A program made the translations under genes and the position numbers. Under the pieces are notes generated by a model, which was not told the origin of the DNA, did not search any database, and saw nothing but the letters and a program-made list of their open reading frames with translations. This document shows positions 12,133 to 45,800 of a stretch of DNA of 64,000 nt, piece after piece (position 1 is the first letter of the stretch; every line of letters starts with the position of its first letter). Source of the stretch: Pictodentalium vernedei (lineage: Eukaryota > Mollusca > Scaphopoda > Dentaliida > Dentaliidae); assembly GCA_031216915.1 (NCBI GenBank), contig CM062290.1:169403453-169467452 (forward strand), written 5' to 3'.

Positions 12133-12277
12133 AAGGATTAGTGCATGTCTTGTCGTTGACTATGCCCATATAGTGCCCAGTGAGGTGGTGTAGTTCCCCC
12201 CGCTTCGCGGCGGGAACTACACCACCTCACTGGGCATTATATGGGCGTAGTCAACTCCAAGCCATGCACTATTCCTT
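12133..12277. mobile_element. Hairpin MITE, arms about 65 bp
   Basis: The left arm (AGTGCATG, GTTGACTATGCCCATATA, GTGCCCAGTGAGGTGGTGTA) is mirrored almost perfectly by the right arm, around a GC-rich tip (CCCCGCTTCGCGGCGGG). The high arm identity suggests a young fold-back element. Confidence 0.75.
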
Positions 12278-12292
12278 AAATAGAGGATATCT

Positions 12293-12935
12293 ATGCTTTT
12301 TTAGTGAATATCGGGACCACATTCACTAAAATAGCGTAGATTTTCTTTTTATTATATGCTACGTTACATTTTACTGCGCAATATCCAGCTCAATTTGATT
12401 GCAAACAGTTTCAAGACAATAACAAAGATCTGCTGATCGTTCCATCAAGGCGACGTTCAAGACAACGTCATGCGACGAAGCGTGTGGACCTGAAATAATT
12501 ATTTTTCACTCGCGCTTGCTTGAAACTTTCAGGTCCGCACTCATGAGATAATTCCCGATATTCACTAAAATAGCGTAGATTTTCGTGAAAAATGGTATGC
12601 TACGTGACATTTTACTACGCAATATTCAGCCCAATTCGAATGCAAACAGTTTCAAGAAATAACAAAGATCTGCTGATTGTTCCTTCAATGCGACGTCATG
12701 CGAAGAAGCGTGTGGACCTGAAAGAATTATTTTTTCATTCGCGCAAGAGCTCGAAGTGTGGACCTGAAAGAATTATTTTTCGCTCTCGCAAGCGCTCGTG
12801 AAAAATAAAACTTTCAGGTCCACACTCGTGAGATAATTCCCGATATTCACTAATATAGCGTAGATTTTCGTGAAAAATAATACGTTCAGGTCCACACGAA
12901 TGAGATAATTCCCGATATTCACACACTCTACATAA
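12293..12935. repeat. Tandemly repeated block of about 240 bp with internal fold-backs
   Basis: The unit contains TTCACTAAAATAGCGTAGAT, then GCAAACAGTTTCAAG, then AACAAAGATCTGCTGAT, then GCGTGTGGACCTGAAA. It occurs twice in full (from about 12333 and about 12557) and again in part (from about 12845). ACCTGAAAGAATTATTTTT and its complement recur, giving local hairpins. Confidence 0.7.
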
Positions 12936-13430
12936 TTATGTGCTGCAGGAATAGACAATATAAAATTTAGGTTCTCCAATTCTTTAGGCGGATGAAAAAG
13001 CTTCCTACAACAAAGCATTCAATAAATGAACTCAATACCATGATTGTCTTGATTCTACGTAAATTACATTCATTGTTAGCGGAGAGGTTATTTTTGTTTT
13101 TTCCTTGAAGAAGGTAGTCAGTATAAGTCTGTATAGACATGCATGGTGCATATTGTGTTATCTACCTCACGTGAAGAGTTGATAATCACTGAAACTGTCG
13201 CAATGTGGGTTTGCATCCAAGGCAATAACTTGCTTTATGTGAGAAAGCGTAAGACGTACACAATTTCAGACAATAGATCTTCAGATTAGACCCGGATATC
13301 AATTGGCTGAAACTGCCTAGACTTCGTTTGGCATTTGATACTTATTTTCCAGGTGAAAATTCCGCTCCTTGGTTAGTTCATTAATAATCCACCCCAAGCG
13401 TATGAAACCCAGTGTATAGGCCTACTCGTG
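12936..13430. other. Intergenic stretch without a recognised gene
   Basis: No repeat, exon or RNA signal recognised. Confidence 0.4.
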
Positions 13431-13444
13431 TAACATTGTTCTCA

Positions 13445-14085
13445 GGTGGCGCGGTGGCGTTGCGGTAACCGGTTCTCGTCAGATCACCGAAGTTAACCCT
13501 TTACCCAACGTAACGGCCAAAACCGGCCAGCGCTATTCACAAAAATCGCCAATTAATCTTCATTATTTTTTCATTTTTTATCTCAAAAACATAGGTTATG
13601 ACCCCTAGTTGGAACGAGCTCGTCGAGCTCGCTCCGATGAGGGGTCATAACCTATGTTTTTGAGACAAAAAATGAAAACAATTGGTCATTTAAGATTTTT
13701 TTTTTGGCAAGTGTCGTCTGCTTTTCATGTTTGGTAAAGGGTTAAGCAACGTCGAGCCCGGTTAGTCCTTGGATGGCTGACTGTCTAAGCGATCGATTCG
13801 GACTCCCGCGTGGTGTTATTGGACAGGGCACTTAACCCCGATTGTCCACATTGGGGCACGATGACGCCGTGTACTAGGGCGTACTGCACGTCGATGGTGT
13901 GCATGTCTTCAACCAATCTAACACTGCCTGTGCTGCAGTGCGGAGTTACGATGTTGGGGATCTGGCAGCTGCTCGTCGTTGCTCGGTGGTTCTCTCCGAG
14001 TACTCTGGCTTCCTCCACCCGTAAAACTGTCACCGACACGATATGACCTTGGCTGTTAAAGTGTTGTCAAACATTAATAAATATA

Positions 14086-14137
<52 letters not shown>
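13445..14137 (+). mobile_element. 5S-rRNA-headed SINE, interrupted by a MITE
   Basis: The head resembles 5S rRNA: TCTCGTCAGATCACCGAAG, then GCAACGTCGAGCCCGGTTAG, then TCCTTGGATGGCTGAC, covering the 5S internal promoter boxes. The body (GGGCACTTAACCCCGATTG, GTACTGCACGTCGATGGT, GCTCGTCGTTGCTCGGTGG, TCCTCCACCCGTAAAACTGT) is shared with the tRNA-headed SINEs at 28004 and 44174. It ends in (AAAT)n. Target-site duplications TAACATTGTTCTCA (13431-13444) and TAACATTGCTCTCA (14138-14151) differ at one base. MITE-A copy 6 splits the head. Confidence 0.85.
13493..13745 (-). mobile_element. MITE-A copy 6, inserted in the SINE head
   Basis: A complete 253-bp element, TTAA to TTAA. Removing it and one TTAA restores the 5S-like sequence CCGAAGTTAAGCAACG, which proves a TTAA target-site duplication for this family. 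Confidence 0.92.
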
Positions 14138-14140
<3 letters not shown>

Positions 14141-14270
14141 CATTGCTCTCAAGTTGTGATGTTACGTGTATTCCTCTACCAAACTGCAAGCACAGAAAAA
14201 GAAAATCTATGAATATGAAAACTTAACAACATAGGAATGCCCCCAACATTTTTGCACGTATAGCTGGGGG

Positions 14271-14283
14271 TGAGAGAGAGAGG

Positions 14284-14362
<79 letters not shown>
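14271..14362. repeat. (GA)n microsatellite
   Basis: About 90 bp of nearly pure GA repeat. Confidence 0.97.
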
Positions 14363-14366
<4 letters not shown>

Positions 14367-14746
14367 CCATGCATCTCCAGCCATGATAGAAAGCCTTTAT
14401 TTTTTTTTACATCTAAGAGGAAATTTAGAAAAAATAAAACAAACAGTCATACACATCCTGAACGACCACACATGCATAATTATGTATTCCGTATACCATT
14501 TATACCACACAAATATCAGCTGTGCACCTGCACTGAAACTGGTATGAAGATTTTAAAATTTGCTACAACAAGCACAGATGATTGTCAAGAAAAGGCCTTG
14601 AGAACTTCGAAATTCGGTTAACTTCGAATCGTCCCGATGCTTCCGTTCGCTGCGAGTTGCGTTGAGACCTGATGAACGAAGACTTCAAGAAGGTCCCATT
14701 TTCGACACTACATTGATTCCGTTCTGGAATATTCCACAAATCGCTG
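14363..14746. other. Intergenic stretch without a recognised gene
   Basis: Nothing recognised. Confidence 0.4.
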
Positions 14747-14999
14747 TTAACCCTTTACCTAACATGAAAAGCAGACGACACTTGCAAACAAAATTCTTGA
14801 ATAACTATTTTTTTTTTCATTTTTTGTCTCAAAAACATAGGTTATGACCCCTCATTGGAACGAGCTCGACGAGCTCGTTCCAAAGAGGGGTCATAACCTA
14901 TGTTTTTGAGACAAAAAATGAAAAAAATAATGGAAATTATATGGTGATTTTTGTAAATAGCGCTGGTCGGTTTTGGCCGTTACGTTGGGAAAGGGTTAA
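14747..14999 (+). mobile_element. MITE-A copy 7, intact
   Basis: TTAACCCTTTACCTAACATG at the left, GTTACGTTGGGAAAGGGTTAA-type right end, with the full palindromic core. X end on the left. Confidence 0.9.
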
Positions 15000-15526
15000 A
15001 TAGAATACTTGAGAGGAGACAGATAATAATTTGCAGTATTCAATAGGTGCGATATCTACAACTCGAAAAGCGGTGAGATTCGATTTGAAGTTCGATTCGA
15101 TTCGAAATCCTATCCCTATTCAATTCGACTCGCAATTGGAGATTCGGGTCATGTGGAGACTCATAAATCAACCCAAAGGTGTTTTGAATACACAGGCTGG
15201 TCTCCTTATAAATTTCTAATGTGCGGGTGGGTAGGAGGGAGGAAGGGACACGGGTGCGTGCACCGTTTACGCTGGCTACGGCTTCGGGACTGGTAGACTG
15301 GCGTCCCATTACCGAATTCCATCAAAGCTGGTGGTTGAAAACTTTTAAACTAAACTTCCGGGTCATTGCTGAGAAGACGACACACTCTGTGATATAAATT
15401 ATAAATCGGGGTCTTAGATACAACATACAATGTAGATTTTGAGATGTAAGCCAGGGATGGCACACGGACATGGAATTTCGAATTTCTGAGACACAGTGGC
15501 AATCAGAATTAATGTGTGTGTCAGTA
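15000..15526. other. Intergenic stretch without a recognised gene
   Basis: A short run of CGATTCGATTCGAAATCC-like imperfect repeats near 15075-15130; nothing else recognised. Confidence 0.4.
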
Positions 15527-15959
15527 CAGTGGAACCCACTTAATTCGATACACCTTTACTGAATAACCTTGTTAATTGAATATAATTTCCTAATACAAAA
15601 CCATTTACCATACCTCTGGTACAAATTTGACCTGTTATTTGAATATAAGTTATAGAGTGAACTTCTGTTAATTGAATAAAACATCTTGCAACCTGTCGAG
15701 AAATTACCCAGACTCTCCCCAGTTTCCCTTTCTTTATAAACCTATTTGGCTTTGGTACATCCAATGCATGCATTTAAGCTATTATATCTTATTTGACAGA
15801 GCTCATGGAGCTCTGCCTATGTCAAACAAGATATAATAGAATAATGCCAAGTTAATCTCTAGAATACAGGAAAGTGACACCATCCTTGTTAATTGAATAC
15901 TTCTGTTTTTGAATAATTTTCATTGGCAAAGTAGCTATTCAATTAACAGGGTGCCACTG
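15527..15959. mobile_element. TA-flanked Tc1/mariner- or pogo-like MITE
   Basis: Ends are CAGTGGAACCCACTTAATT and the inverted AATTAACAGGGTGCCACTG, each flanked by TA (15525-15526 and 15960-15961). It contains a fold-back at 15774-15840 (CTATTATATCTTATTTGACA and complement). No transposase remains. A TA duplication with CAGTG termini is typical of this superfamily. Confidence 0.75.
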
Positions 15960-16606
15960 TACAGATAATTATACCAGAGGCTTTGTAAAAGTCTACTAAG
16001 TAGACGGTTATTCCGCCGACTGCTTGAAAGCATCTGACAAGAGTACACCTTAGCCCACCTTCATTTTTATTGTTTTTTTCCCAAGTCCTTTTTCCATTTT
16101 GGGAAAATTCTTTTTCCTTGTTAACTTTTCCGGTGTGACAGACGGCCACACAGACCCCCCCCCCCCCCGATAGCAAGTACAATAGCATTCAGAAAGTTTA
16201 TACTTAAGGATCTGAAAACGGTATACAACATAGCAACTGGAACAAGTCGATACTAACACCTGCTACATCATCAAGAGTGTTTTTTTGTTCGCCTTCGATT
16301 GAATTAACACAGCCAGTTAACAGGCTTTTTTCATAAGTAAGCTTGATTACAATCGTTCTTGAAATCGAATTAACGTCACTTCTTTTCAGCCTATTGTATC
16401 TTGAAAAGGTTAAACCCTTTGGGGATTATCCATCAACAATAAGTGATTATTGGACTTTTTTACCAAAGTTGTGTAAATCACGAGATTGCGTCGACCCGCA
16501 ATGCGCAATGCGACACAGGTTTCTCAACTTTGACACGGAATTTATGATTTCTCCCTGTCGTATATCGTCTGTTTAAGTTTGTCTGACGACAAACAAAACT
16601 CGCAGC
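15960..16606. other. Sequence upstream of the calmodulin gene
   Basis: Contains a C run at 16157-16168 and otherwise unique-looking DNA. It would include the promoter if exon 1 is at 16674; no transcription factor site is claimed. Confidence 0.4.
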
Positions 16607-16613
16607 TATAAAG
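16607..16613 (+). promoter_or_regulatory. Candidate TATA box of the calmodulin gene
   Basis: TATAAAG lies 67 nt before the proposed ATG, which would give a start near 16637 and a short 5' UTR. It is a single motif, so support is weak and depends on the exon 1 call. Confidence 0.35.
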
Positions 16614-16673
16614 AAAAGTACGCCTTATGTGCTTTGAGACAATAATTTGAATCTTCAGTCAAGATACATCGAA

Positions 16674-38340
<21,667 letters not shown>

Positions 38341-40272
38341 AGAAAACCTTATAGGTATAGGACAGTACTAGGTTTCTAGCCACTTATTCACCAAATCACT
38401 GCTGCATGACCGACTGAAGGTTCAAATGTGTTGATTGAGAAAAAAGCGTCTGCAACCAGAAAGCATCTTATTATTTTTGTATGAAATTACTATTTCTGTT
38501 TATAATATGAATAGAAATATGTTGTAGTTTAGTTATGTTCTTGTTTAACCAGTAAATATCCAATTATTGTAAGGATATCCCAAGGGTTTGTTTACATCAA
38601 GTGGATACTAGTGGGTGGTCGTCCACCTGGACAATATCCAGACAGTAAAACCATTCTGTGGTGCTGGGGTGGAGGTAGTTTATTAAAGATGGCGTAAAAA
38701 TGCTAAAAGAGCGTAGACAGCGCACCGTTCAAGTGTTTGCAAGTTCTTTAAAAATTGTAACGGAACCGCGTTCCAACAGGATTTGTCCAACTGTAAGGAA
38801 ATTGTTAGTGTTCATTATAGAAATTCTCTTAAGCCCGTTCGCCTGGAGTAGTTTAGTGTTCGCTCGGGAGGGAGGGCTGAAATGTAAGAGGGATTTCTGG
38901 AATCTTTTCTCAGATATGCCCAATATTGTGACCTAGATAAGCGATCTCGGCGATTTTAGGGAATTAATAGAGTATCGGCACCGAGTCTGATAGTCGCCGA
39001 CTCGAAAAGGAACCGTCGTTTAGTATCAAGGATGACAAGTGAAAAAGCAAGCTCTCAAGTCTCTAAACTTTTCGGCTTAGGTAATAATGCGGGTGGATCG
39101 AGATTTAATCGTTTAGTATTTAGAATTATTTTTATACCGATGGCACCAATAACTGAAAACCGTGCGTACGTGAGGGTGTATGTATGTGTGTGTGCATGGT
39201 GGGTGGTGTGCTTTCTACCCCCCCCCCCCCCCCCGCTTCCTGGTGAGAACTGATTGATATCATGAAATCAAGTCACGAACAGAACCCCATTGCCAACAGT
39301 TTTTTTTACTTGGCTTTTTGCGTTGTTTTCGGTAAGAGGCTACATTTTGTTGCAAAAACTAGAAGGCAACGGTAAATTACCCATGCAAAGACTTTTAGAG
39401 ACGAATCGACTGTGCTGGACAAATAATTCTTTATTTTCAAGCCACCTCGCATCCAACACCCTAGGTTTTTCGGCTGTATGTCATAAAACACTGCCAAATA
39501 TCACCATTAAAATTGGACTGAAAGTTTGGCGCTTCCGACACTGCTCCCTCAAAATGATACAGTGAAACAAAAACATATTTTTACGTATACGACTATTTCC
39601 CTCGACCCAGGACTAGATTAGCTGAAGTTGTAAAATGATATTTGTTTCAGCTTCATTATACCAGAAGACTGTTGAATGGTCACGATGACACGATCTGGTC
39701 AGTTAATGTTTAACCTTCATCTGTATGTCTGAAGTTCGATAATAGTAATTAGTCTAGGTCATGGATAGCATAGAATCACATAGAGACAAGTCATATCCCA
39801 GTTTGAGCATGAACTGGAGTTTGATTCGTTCGTTCTGATACATAAGTTTAATCCACCGAACATCAGAACTTCTCCCCATTAGTAGCACCTAGCGTGATAG
39901 CACTCTAACCAGTGATAGTTGTATGATTAAGCATTAACCCTTAAGTCAGACTAATTTTATCGACAAGTTCTACGTTATATTCAAGTGCACAGTCGCAGAT
40001 GAATTAGCCGTGTTTCCACATTATCGTTGACTGCCTATATGGTACCAACAATGCTACAAACACAGCCCACCGATTTGGTTCTCATGGGAGAATACACTTG
40101 AGGGCAACTTTTTCAAGGAAATATAAAAGTGGCAGTTTGTGAGGAGACTTGAGAGGTCAGCAGTGACAGTGAACATCATTACGTTTACGGCGTTAATACT
40201 GGAAGCTGATAGTCATTTCACTATTTTAATGGTGATTTTTCAAGTGAAATCGATGTAAATCCATTCCGTATT
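38341..40272 (+). other. Calmodulin 3' UTR and downstream flank
   Basis: The transcript end is not fixed; no AATAAA occurs close to the stop, and the first clear one I see is at 40630-40635, after a MITE. A C run (39218-39234) and TG-rich patch lie here. No other gene is recognised. Confidence 0.4.
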
Positions 40273-40519
40273 TTAACCCTTTGAAATCATTAGACCGATT
40301 TTTCGGTCCAAGGCATAATTTCGTTCCAATTTGTCTTTTTATAAGAGGTCTATACATTGGGCATTGCTGATAAAATAATAACTGCAGTCTGCAGCCAGAC
40401 GGCTGCAGACGACAGTTATTATGTTATCCTCCCTGTATATTGATATTGGACTGACTCATCCCCCTGTAAGTGTACACTGAGGCGATACCATTCCAGGAAG
40501 CGGGGGTTCAAAGGGTTAA
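40273..40519. mobile_element. MITE-C-like element with distinct core
   Basis: TTAACCCTTTGAAATC to GTTCAAAGGGTTAA. Core fold-back AATAACTGCAGTCTGCAGCC with complement. Ends match MITE-C, but the core differs, so it is a subfamily. Confidence 0.75.
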
Positions 40520-40836
40520 TGCCATTGAGGTCGTTGCATTGGGTACATGCGGTGCGAAGAAAATTGGCTATATTTTGATAGGATAACTATTATATTTCAA
40601 TGACAACCACAAATGCAAATTGTAAATTTAATAAATAATATATTCAACACGGGTTTTGTTTTTATATCGCCCCCATTCGCCGACGCCACTTACTCGACAA
40701 ATGGCATTTTACACGAACTGTTTTCTTCATAGCTTCTTCTAAACTGAGGCTTAGGCTTCCCTGCCAATCCATTGGATAAATCTTTAAGTGTAACATGTAC
40801 ATGTCGACTGCAAACTGCGTGTTCAATGTTATTTGT

Positions 40837-41037
40837 TTTACCCTTTACCCAACGAATCGGCTTCAATGTAATTGACCAATTTAGCAGTTGAAAAAATATT
40901 ATTTCTCAAAAAAAAATTTAATCGCAAACCATATCCTACGACTCCTCAATGGAACGAGCTCGTTCCAATGAGGGGCAACATGAAAGGTTTTATTGAACTG
41001 TTTTGAAAAAAATAAAAAAGAAATTGGAAAGGGTTAA
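40837..41037. mobile_element. MITE-B copy 1
   Basis: TTTTACCCTTTACCCAACG to GGAAAGGGTTAA. The shorter core CTCAATGGAACGAGCTCGTT and flanking AAACCATATCCTACGAC place it with the 51161 and 53790 copies. Confidence 0.7.
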
Positions 41038-41589
41038 TACTGTCTTTACAGTAAAGTGCTTTTAATTTGTCTGAGACAAGACTGGGTCTCAACAGAAGTA
41101 CGGCTGTTGCGTTTAGGCCTCCACTAAAAGGACTCAAAACGTTTTTTTTTTTAAGATTACTCGTGCCTGTATGTTCAATACCCCTTTAGGGTAGCGGTAA
41201 ATGCTTGAGCATGCCGAAATAATTTCATTAACAAAAAAAATATTTTCAAAACAAAATTCCGAAAGTAACTGTTTTGCTTGCGTACAGGTTTCCTGCATTC
41301 AGATACCATAGTGAATATTTAAGTGTAGGGTGTAACCTTGTTTACCTGTGGCAGTTTCTTGTAAATTTCGGTGCACACCTTCTGTGCTCACTCCCCGTTC
41401 TCAGTTATGCATCCCCCGCCGCATCCTTTCCAGATACAGACCTTCAGTCCCGCAAAACTTGACATAACACGATCCACTTAAATCATAATTGTTACATTAT
41501 TAAGACCTTTAGACAACAAAATTGGTATAGGTATTTAATTTACCTCAATAGGCTACCTTAAGTCGGCTAAGGAGATCTCGTTGGAACAA

Positions 41590-41735
41590 GATACCCATGA
41601 GGACCCCGTGAAGTGGAGAGGCGCTTATTTACTGTGGTAAACACACTTCGCTTTACTGGTAAAATAGGTGATCGTAATCAACGCTTGAAATGGAAGTCCT
41701 CCAAAATGGACAACCTAGGTACAAAAAGAACTTGA
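41590..41735. repeat. Dispersed repeat I, copy 1
   Basis: CGTGAAGTGGAGAGGCGCTT, TTTACTGTGGTAAACA, CTTTACTGGTAAAATAGG, AAGTCCTCCAAAATGGACAA recur at 45165-45330 and 46853-46975; a short related piece (GGTGCGAGCCTTCGACAGTG) is near 60960. The TTTACTGTGGTAAA part is self-complementary. Class unknown. Confidence 0.6.
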
Positions 41736-41737
41736 CT

Positions 41738-42580
41738 TCGTACCAATGTTGCTGTCGTGAAAAAGTCACTGATGACGAGTAACCTTAACCACTAAAACAG
41801 AAAGGAAATGGATGGAATAAGTTGGATACTTGAGGTGTATTTTTAGAGAGTGTTTGAATAATATACCAAACACTATCCATTTATCACGTGCATATTTGAT
41901 GGGCTTGTTTGTTACATGTACAGTTGACACTTCCATACCTGTTCCAAAGGTTATGCCCATATCATTTCACCTCCGATTTTAATTTTGTTGCACTAATTGT
42001 ATCCTTTAAATACTGTTCCGAATTGCACTGTCTTGTGTTGCTGTCTCGTTAAAAGCAAGCAGTCATTCGCCTACTTCTCATTGTGGCTTAAACTAATCTC
42101 TTGTAGTGCTTCTTTGCATTTTCCCCAACTTCTATCCTACCCATCAAATGAGAAAAATCCATCAAGAGCAATACACAAAATGGCAATAGCTTTATCAATT
42201 TTGCTTCCAACTCAAGGCGTGATAGTGGTTTGGACAAACTGTATTTTTATTTATACGCGTACAAAGGTTATTGTTGTATTATTCACCACCATAGTTATTG
42301 TTGAGCGAAAACTTTGGTTACTTTGTTCGGAAACAAATAATTTTCATCTGTACGGGTTACAAGTCCTCAGGAATGCCAAACTGGATTGGTATATGAATGG
42401 CTGATTCGCCAATATATTTGTACACCATAATACCACCAGAAGATATTCGCCACTCGAGTGCAGCCTTCTGTACTTCACTTTAGGGTCAAGTTATTGCAAC
42501 ATTTTGGGGAACTGGCAGGAAGGAGATGCACAGACTCTTCACTCTTTAAGATCATAGATGCAGTGGCGTAGACATGCAGG
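41738..42580. other. Intergenic stretch with an unrecognised open frame
   Basis: A 135-codon open frame at 41997-42404 is AT-rich and low in complexity, has no motif I know and no splice context. No other feature. Confidence 0.35.
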
Positions 42581-42600
42581 GGGGGGGGGGGGGGGGGGTT
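42581..42600. repeat. G-homopolymer run
   Basis: About 18 consecutive G; further C runs lie at about 42885-42895 and 42953-42970. Confidence 0.9.
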
Positions 42601-42711
42601 CTGAGGGGGCGGTTCTGAGGGGGCCACACGCCCCCAATGTCAGTCCTGCCCCCCTCCATGTTCACTCATTTAGAGAACATCAGACAAGAAAATTTTAATA
42701 TCTTTTAATAT

Positions 42712-42826
42712 TCTGAGTCCGTTTGTGCCCATAATTTATAAGTTGTGAAATGCATCAATGATTAGGGCATTATTAATGCCTTTCACAACTTATAAATTAT
42801 GACCACAAACAGACTCTGAGTCAAGG
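42712..42826. mobile_element. Fold-back element, arms about 45 bp
   Basis: CTGAGTCCGTTTGTG and CATAATTTATAAGTTGTGAA are mirrored by TTCACAACTTATAAATTATG and CACAAACAGACTC. The C/G runs nearby may belong to a larger host repeat. Confidence 0.7.
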
Positions 42827-43533
42827 AAATTGTGGGGGTTTAGTTTCTCTAATTTCAAACTCCCCCCTCCAATGAGAGGGTGCCCCCCCCCCCCGCTTGT
42901 GCTCGCCCACATCTTGCTGCAGCAGATGATGCAGTGAATTATATTCTGAATGCCCCCCCCCCCCCCCCCTAGATATTACTTTTGCCCCCCTAACTTTGAT
43001 GCCCTGGCTACGCGCCTACATAGATGTGACTGACGATTCTTGCGTATGGTCTGTTTTCTACGACCTTTAAAGTCAAGAAAAGTGCACATTTACGACTTCA
43101 TATCTAACAATTTTCCCCACATTGTTTCGGTCGAGTGGGGGAAATGTCGTATTTTTAAAGGTTATTTCGTGCCGCCAACCCACAGTTTATAAACCCACAT
43201 AGGAACGAGCTTGTCATAATCTGTCTTTGAATCATAAATTTAAAAAACATAAATATTGTATTGATTTGTGTGAATGCTGCTGGTTGGGTATTTCGCTATG
43301 TTACGTACAGGGTTTAGATTAGATTAGACTAGTTTATTCAACAATGTATTAATGAAACATACAATAATACAATTTACACATACAAAACTTGAAAGGTTTA
43401 TTAGGATGCCGTATAGTACGATTGGCACACTTTCAGCCACCACCTTACCCATCTACTTTGGCTCACAAGTTGAACACGTTCAGGTAAGTTCATCTGTCTG
43501 AATGCAGTGGATGCCATATTACGTACAGATTGC

Positions 43534-43764
43534 TCAACCCTTTGAACCGTGCGGCTGCTTTTCCGACCAGGAACATGATACGCCATAACGTCATTAAATA
43601 GGATGGCTGTTCAGTAAATGTGTTATGAAGACCAATCAATATTTTAAACGTGCAGCCCCGAGGCTGAAAATATTGATTGGTCTACCCCAAATAATGAATA
43701 TGGACTCTTCTAATTGCTGTCATTGAACTGGCATGGAAGATACCACCCGAGTTCAAAGGGTTAA
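43534..43764 (-). mobile_element. MITE-C copy 2
   Basis: TCAACCCTTTGAACCG to GTTCAAAGGGTTAA; core AATATTTTAAACGTGCAG with complement; CAGGAACATGATACG block shared with the 48273 and 60262 copies. Confidence 0.8.
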
Positions 43765-44173
43765 ATTAAAAATAACAGCAGTTTACCCCAGTCAGAATTT
43801 GCCCAACATCCCAAAACAAAAGTAGATACACAAGTCATTCGTAAGCAGTTCTGGTCTTCTGCCTTTGTCACAGTTGACTGTTTTTCAATCTATTTTGAAA
43901 CTGCCATCTGTTTTAGTATTTGATTGGCGCAATAAAGGTATCCCAAAGTCCTCATGATCTACTGATGCAAACAGTCTGCGCGAGCGCGAACTTAAATCGA
44001 GTCTTCATATCTGTACAGCAATCTTTAGAGCAATTCACGTTGCGCGTGATAGCAAACGGGATCCGGCCCAAAATATTCTAACGCAATAATCCAAGAAATG
44101 CAGCAGTCAGCGTGACTGGACGTTCCGCGGCATGTCGTAATTATTTCGATTGACACCTTTAATTATATCACAG

Positions 44174-44522
44174 GGTCGCGGTGGCTCAGTTGGCAGAGGT
44201 GCAGGTTGCAAGCCCAGTGGTCCTCGGTTCGAACCCCACCCGTGGCAACCGCGTTATGTTCTTGGGCGAGACACTTCACCCCCATTGCCCACGTGGGGGC
44301 ACGATGGCGTTGTATATTAAGGCGTACTGCACGTCGGTGGTGCAACTGTCTTCAATCAATGCTAACCCTGCTTGTGTGTAGTTGGTATGTTGGGGAGCTG
44401 ACAGTTGCTCGCCGTTGCTCGGTTGTTCACTCCGCTTTCCTCCACCAGTAAAACTGTCGTGGTCATGATTAGCCATTGTGCAGAAATAAGTCACCTTACA
44501 CACTAATAAATAACATTATAAT
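44174..44522 (+). mobile_element. Full-length tRNA-headed SINE
   Basis: A box GGTGGCTCAGTTGGCAGAGG, B box GGTTCGAACCCCACC, shared body, short AATAAAT tail. A perfect 13-bp duplication, AATTATATCACAG, lies at 44161-44173 and 44523-44535. Confidence 0.93.
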
Positions 44523-44909
44523 AATTATATCACAGCGGCCGCCGGCTATATAATTTGCAGCAATATTTTACATCGACTGATACCTCCGAAACGGGAGTGT
44601 TGGCCTTATCGTCGCCTATAATAGGGATAACTCTCTCGACTGGCAGGGGCAGTGACGTATTAAAAAGATAAGTGAAGAAAGCAACATGGCATTCCACAAA
44701 AAATAGGGCAGTATATCTCGAGTGAGGAAAACTCGCCTTCTTGCTCATCATCTTCAATAACTCATCGGCTGAACACATGCGTGGCCGCGAACATATATGA
44801 ACATCTTCGTGTTTGGTGTATACAAACAATTTAAGCAGAGCTGGTGGATACTCCCCAAAAATAAGCCCAAAGGAGAAAGTATGCCGGAATGTAACTGTTA
44901 ATTTTTTTT

Positions 44910-45800
44910 TATCTCACCTGAGCAAAACTAAAGTGACGCTTTAGTGACCACTTTCTCTGCGTCGACCGATGTGAACTTCACATTATCGACCTCTCCCCAT
45001 GAACTACTGGGTCGAATTGAACCAAATTAGATATGTATGTTCCTTACGCCAATTTCAGATAGTGTCTACGCCTTAGGGAGGCACCACAAGAGAATAACTC
45101 TGTTAGCACCCACAATATTTGTGTGAATTTGAAATATCTTCTTCGGAACCACCAATTAGAATCTTTCGATAACTGGTCTACACCCCCGCGGGAACCCCGG
45201 GAAGTGAAGCAGTGCTTGTTTACTGTGGTAAACAAGCTCTGTTACACTGGTAAAATAGGACCCAGTCACTAATGCTTGGGGCGCGAGTCCTCTAAAATAG
45301 GCAACGTGGGGTATAAACGCTTCACTAACCTTGACTTTATCTCCATGTCGTGGTCATGATTAGCCATTGTGCAGAAGTAAATGACCTTAAATATAAATAA
45401 TAAATAATTGGCATACAACATCCTGTGGGAGGCCAGATTCAAATTTGTTCAAATCAAGTCCCTAGGTTCATCTCTGGGCTCCCTATAGCAGCCTGACTTT
45501 TATCTTACTGAAATATGAGGAAATTCTTGGAAACTCTTCTGCAGATCTGCAGATCTGCAGATCAAAAGCTTTTTTATATCTGTCATAAAGTATCCTCAGT
45601 GGATCAGATTTAAGTTAGTTCAATTCAAGTCCCTGGGATCCCATTTAACTTTGAGTAGTATGTGGAGACTTCTTTAAAAATTCTATCCTTCAGATCCATC
45701 AGTGAGAATCTTGATATTTGTTATTCAGCATCCTAGTGGGTGTGTGGTGGGGGTGGTGGGATGTGTTCAAATCAATTTTCTTTTTTCAAATCAAGCATCT
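44910..45800 (+). mobile_element. Composite repeat with internal minisatellite
   Basis: Begins TCTCACCTGAGCAAAAC and CACTTTCTCTGCGTCG. About three diverged units of roughly 140-170 bp (boxes at 45417, 45588 and 45727: TCCT, AGTGG, CAGATT, GTTCAAATCAAGTCCCT) form the right part. Repeat I (45165-45330) and a SINE tail (45348-45410) are inserted. The layout recalls bivalve elements with tandem cores, but the ends are not identified. Confidence 0.5.
45348..45410 (+). mobile_element. SINE 3' fragment
   Basis: GTCGTGGTCATGATTAGCCA, TTGTGCAGAAGTAAATGACC and an AATAAATAA tail match the end of the 44174 SINE. Confidence 0.75.

Noticed and set aside
13445-13800. A functional 5S rRNA gene
   Set aside because: The 5S-like part is diverged, split by a MITE and followed by a SINE body and AAAT tail with target duplications.
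41997-42404. 135-codon open frame
   Set aside because: No known motif, biased AT-rich composition, no splice or poly(A) context; likely chance.
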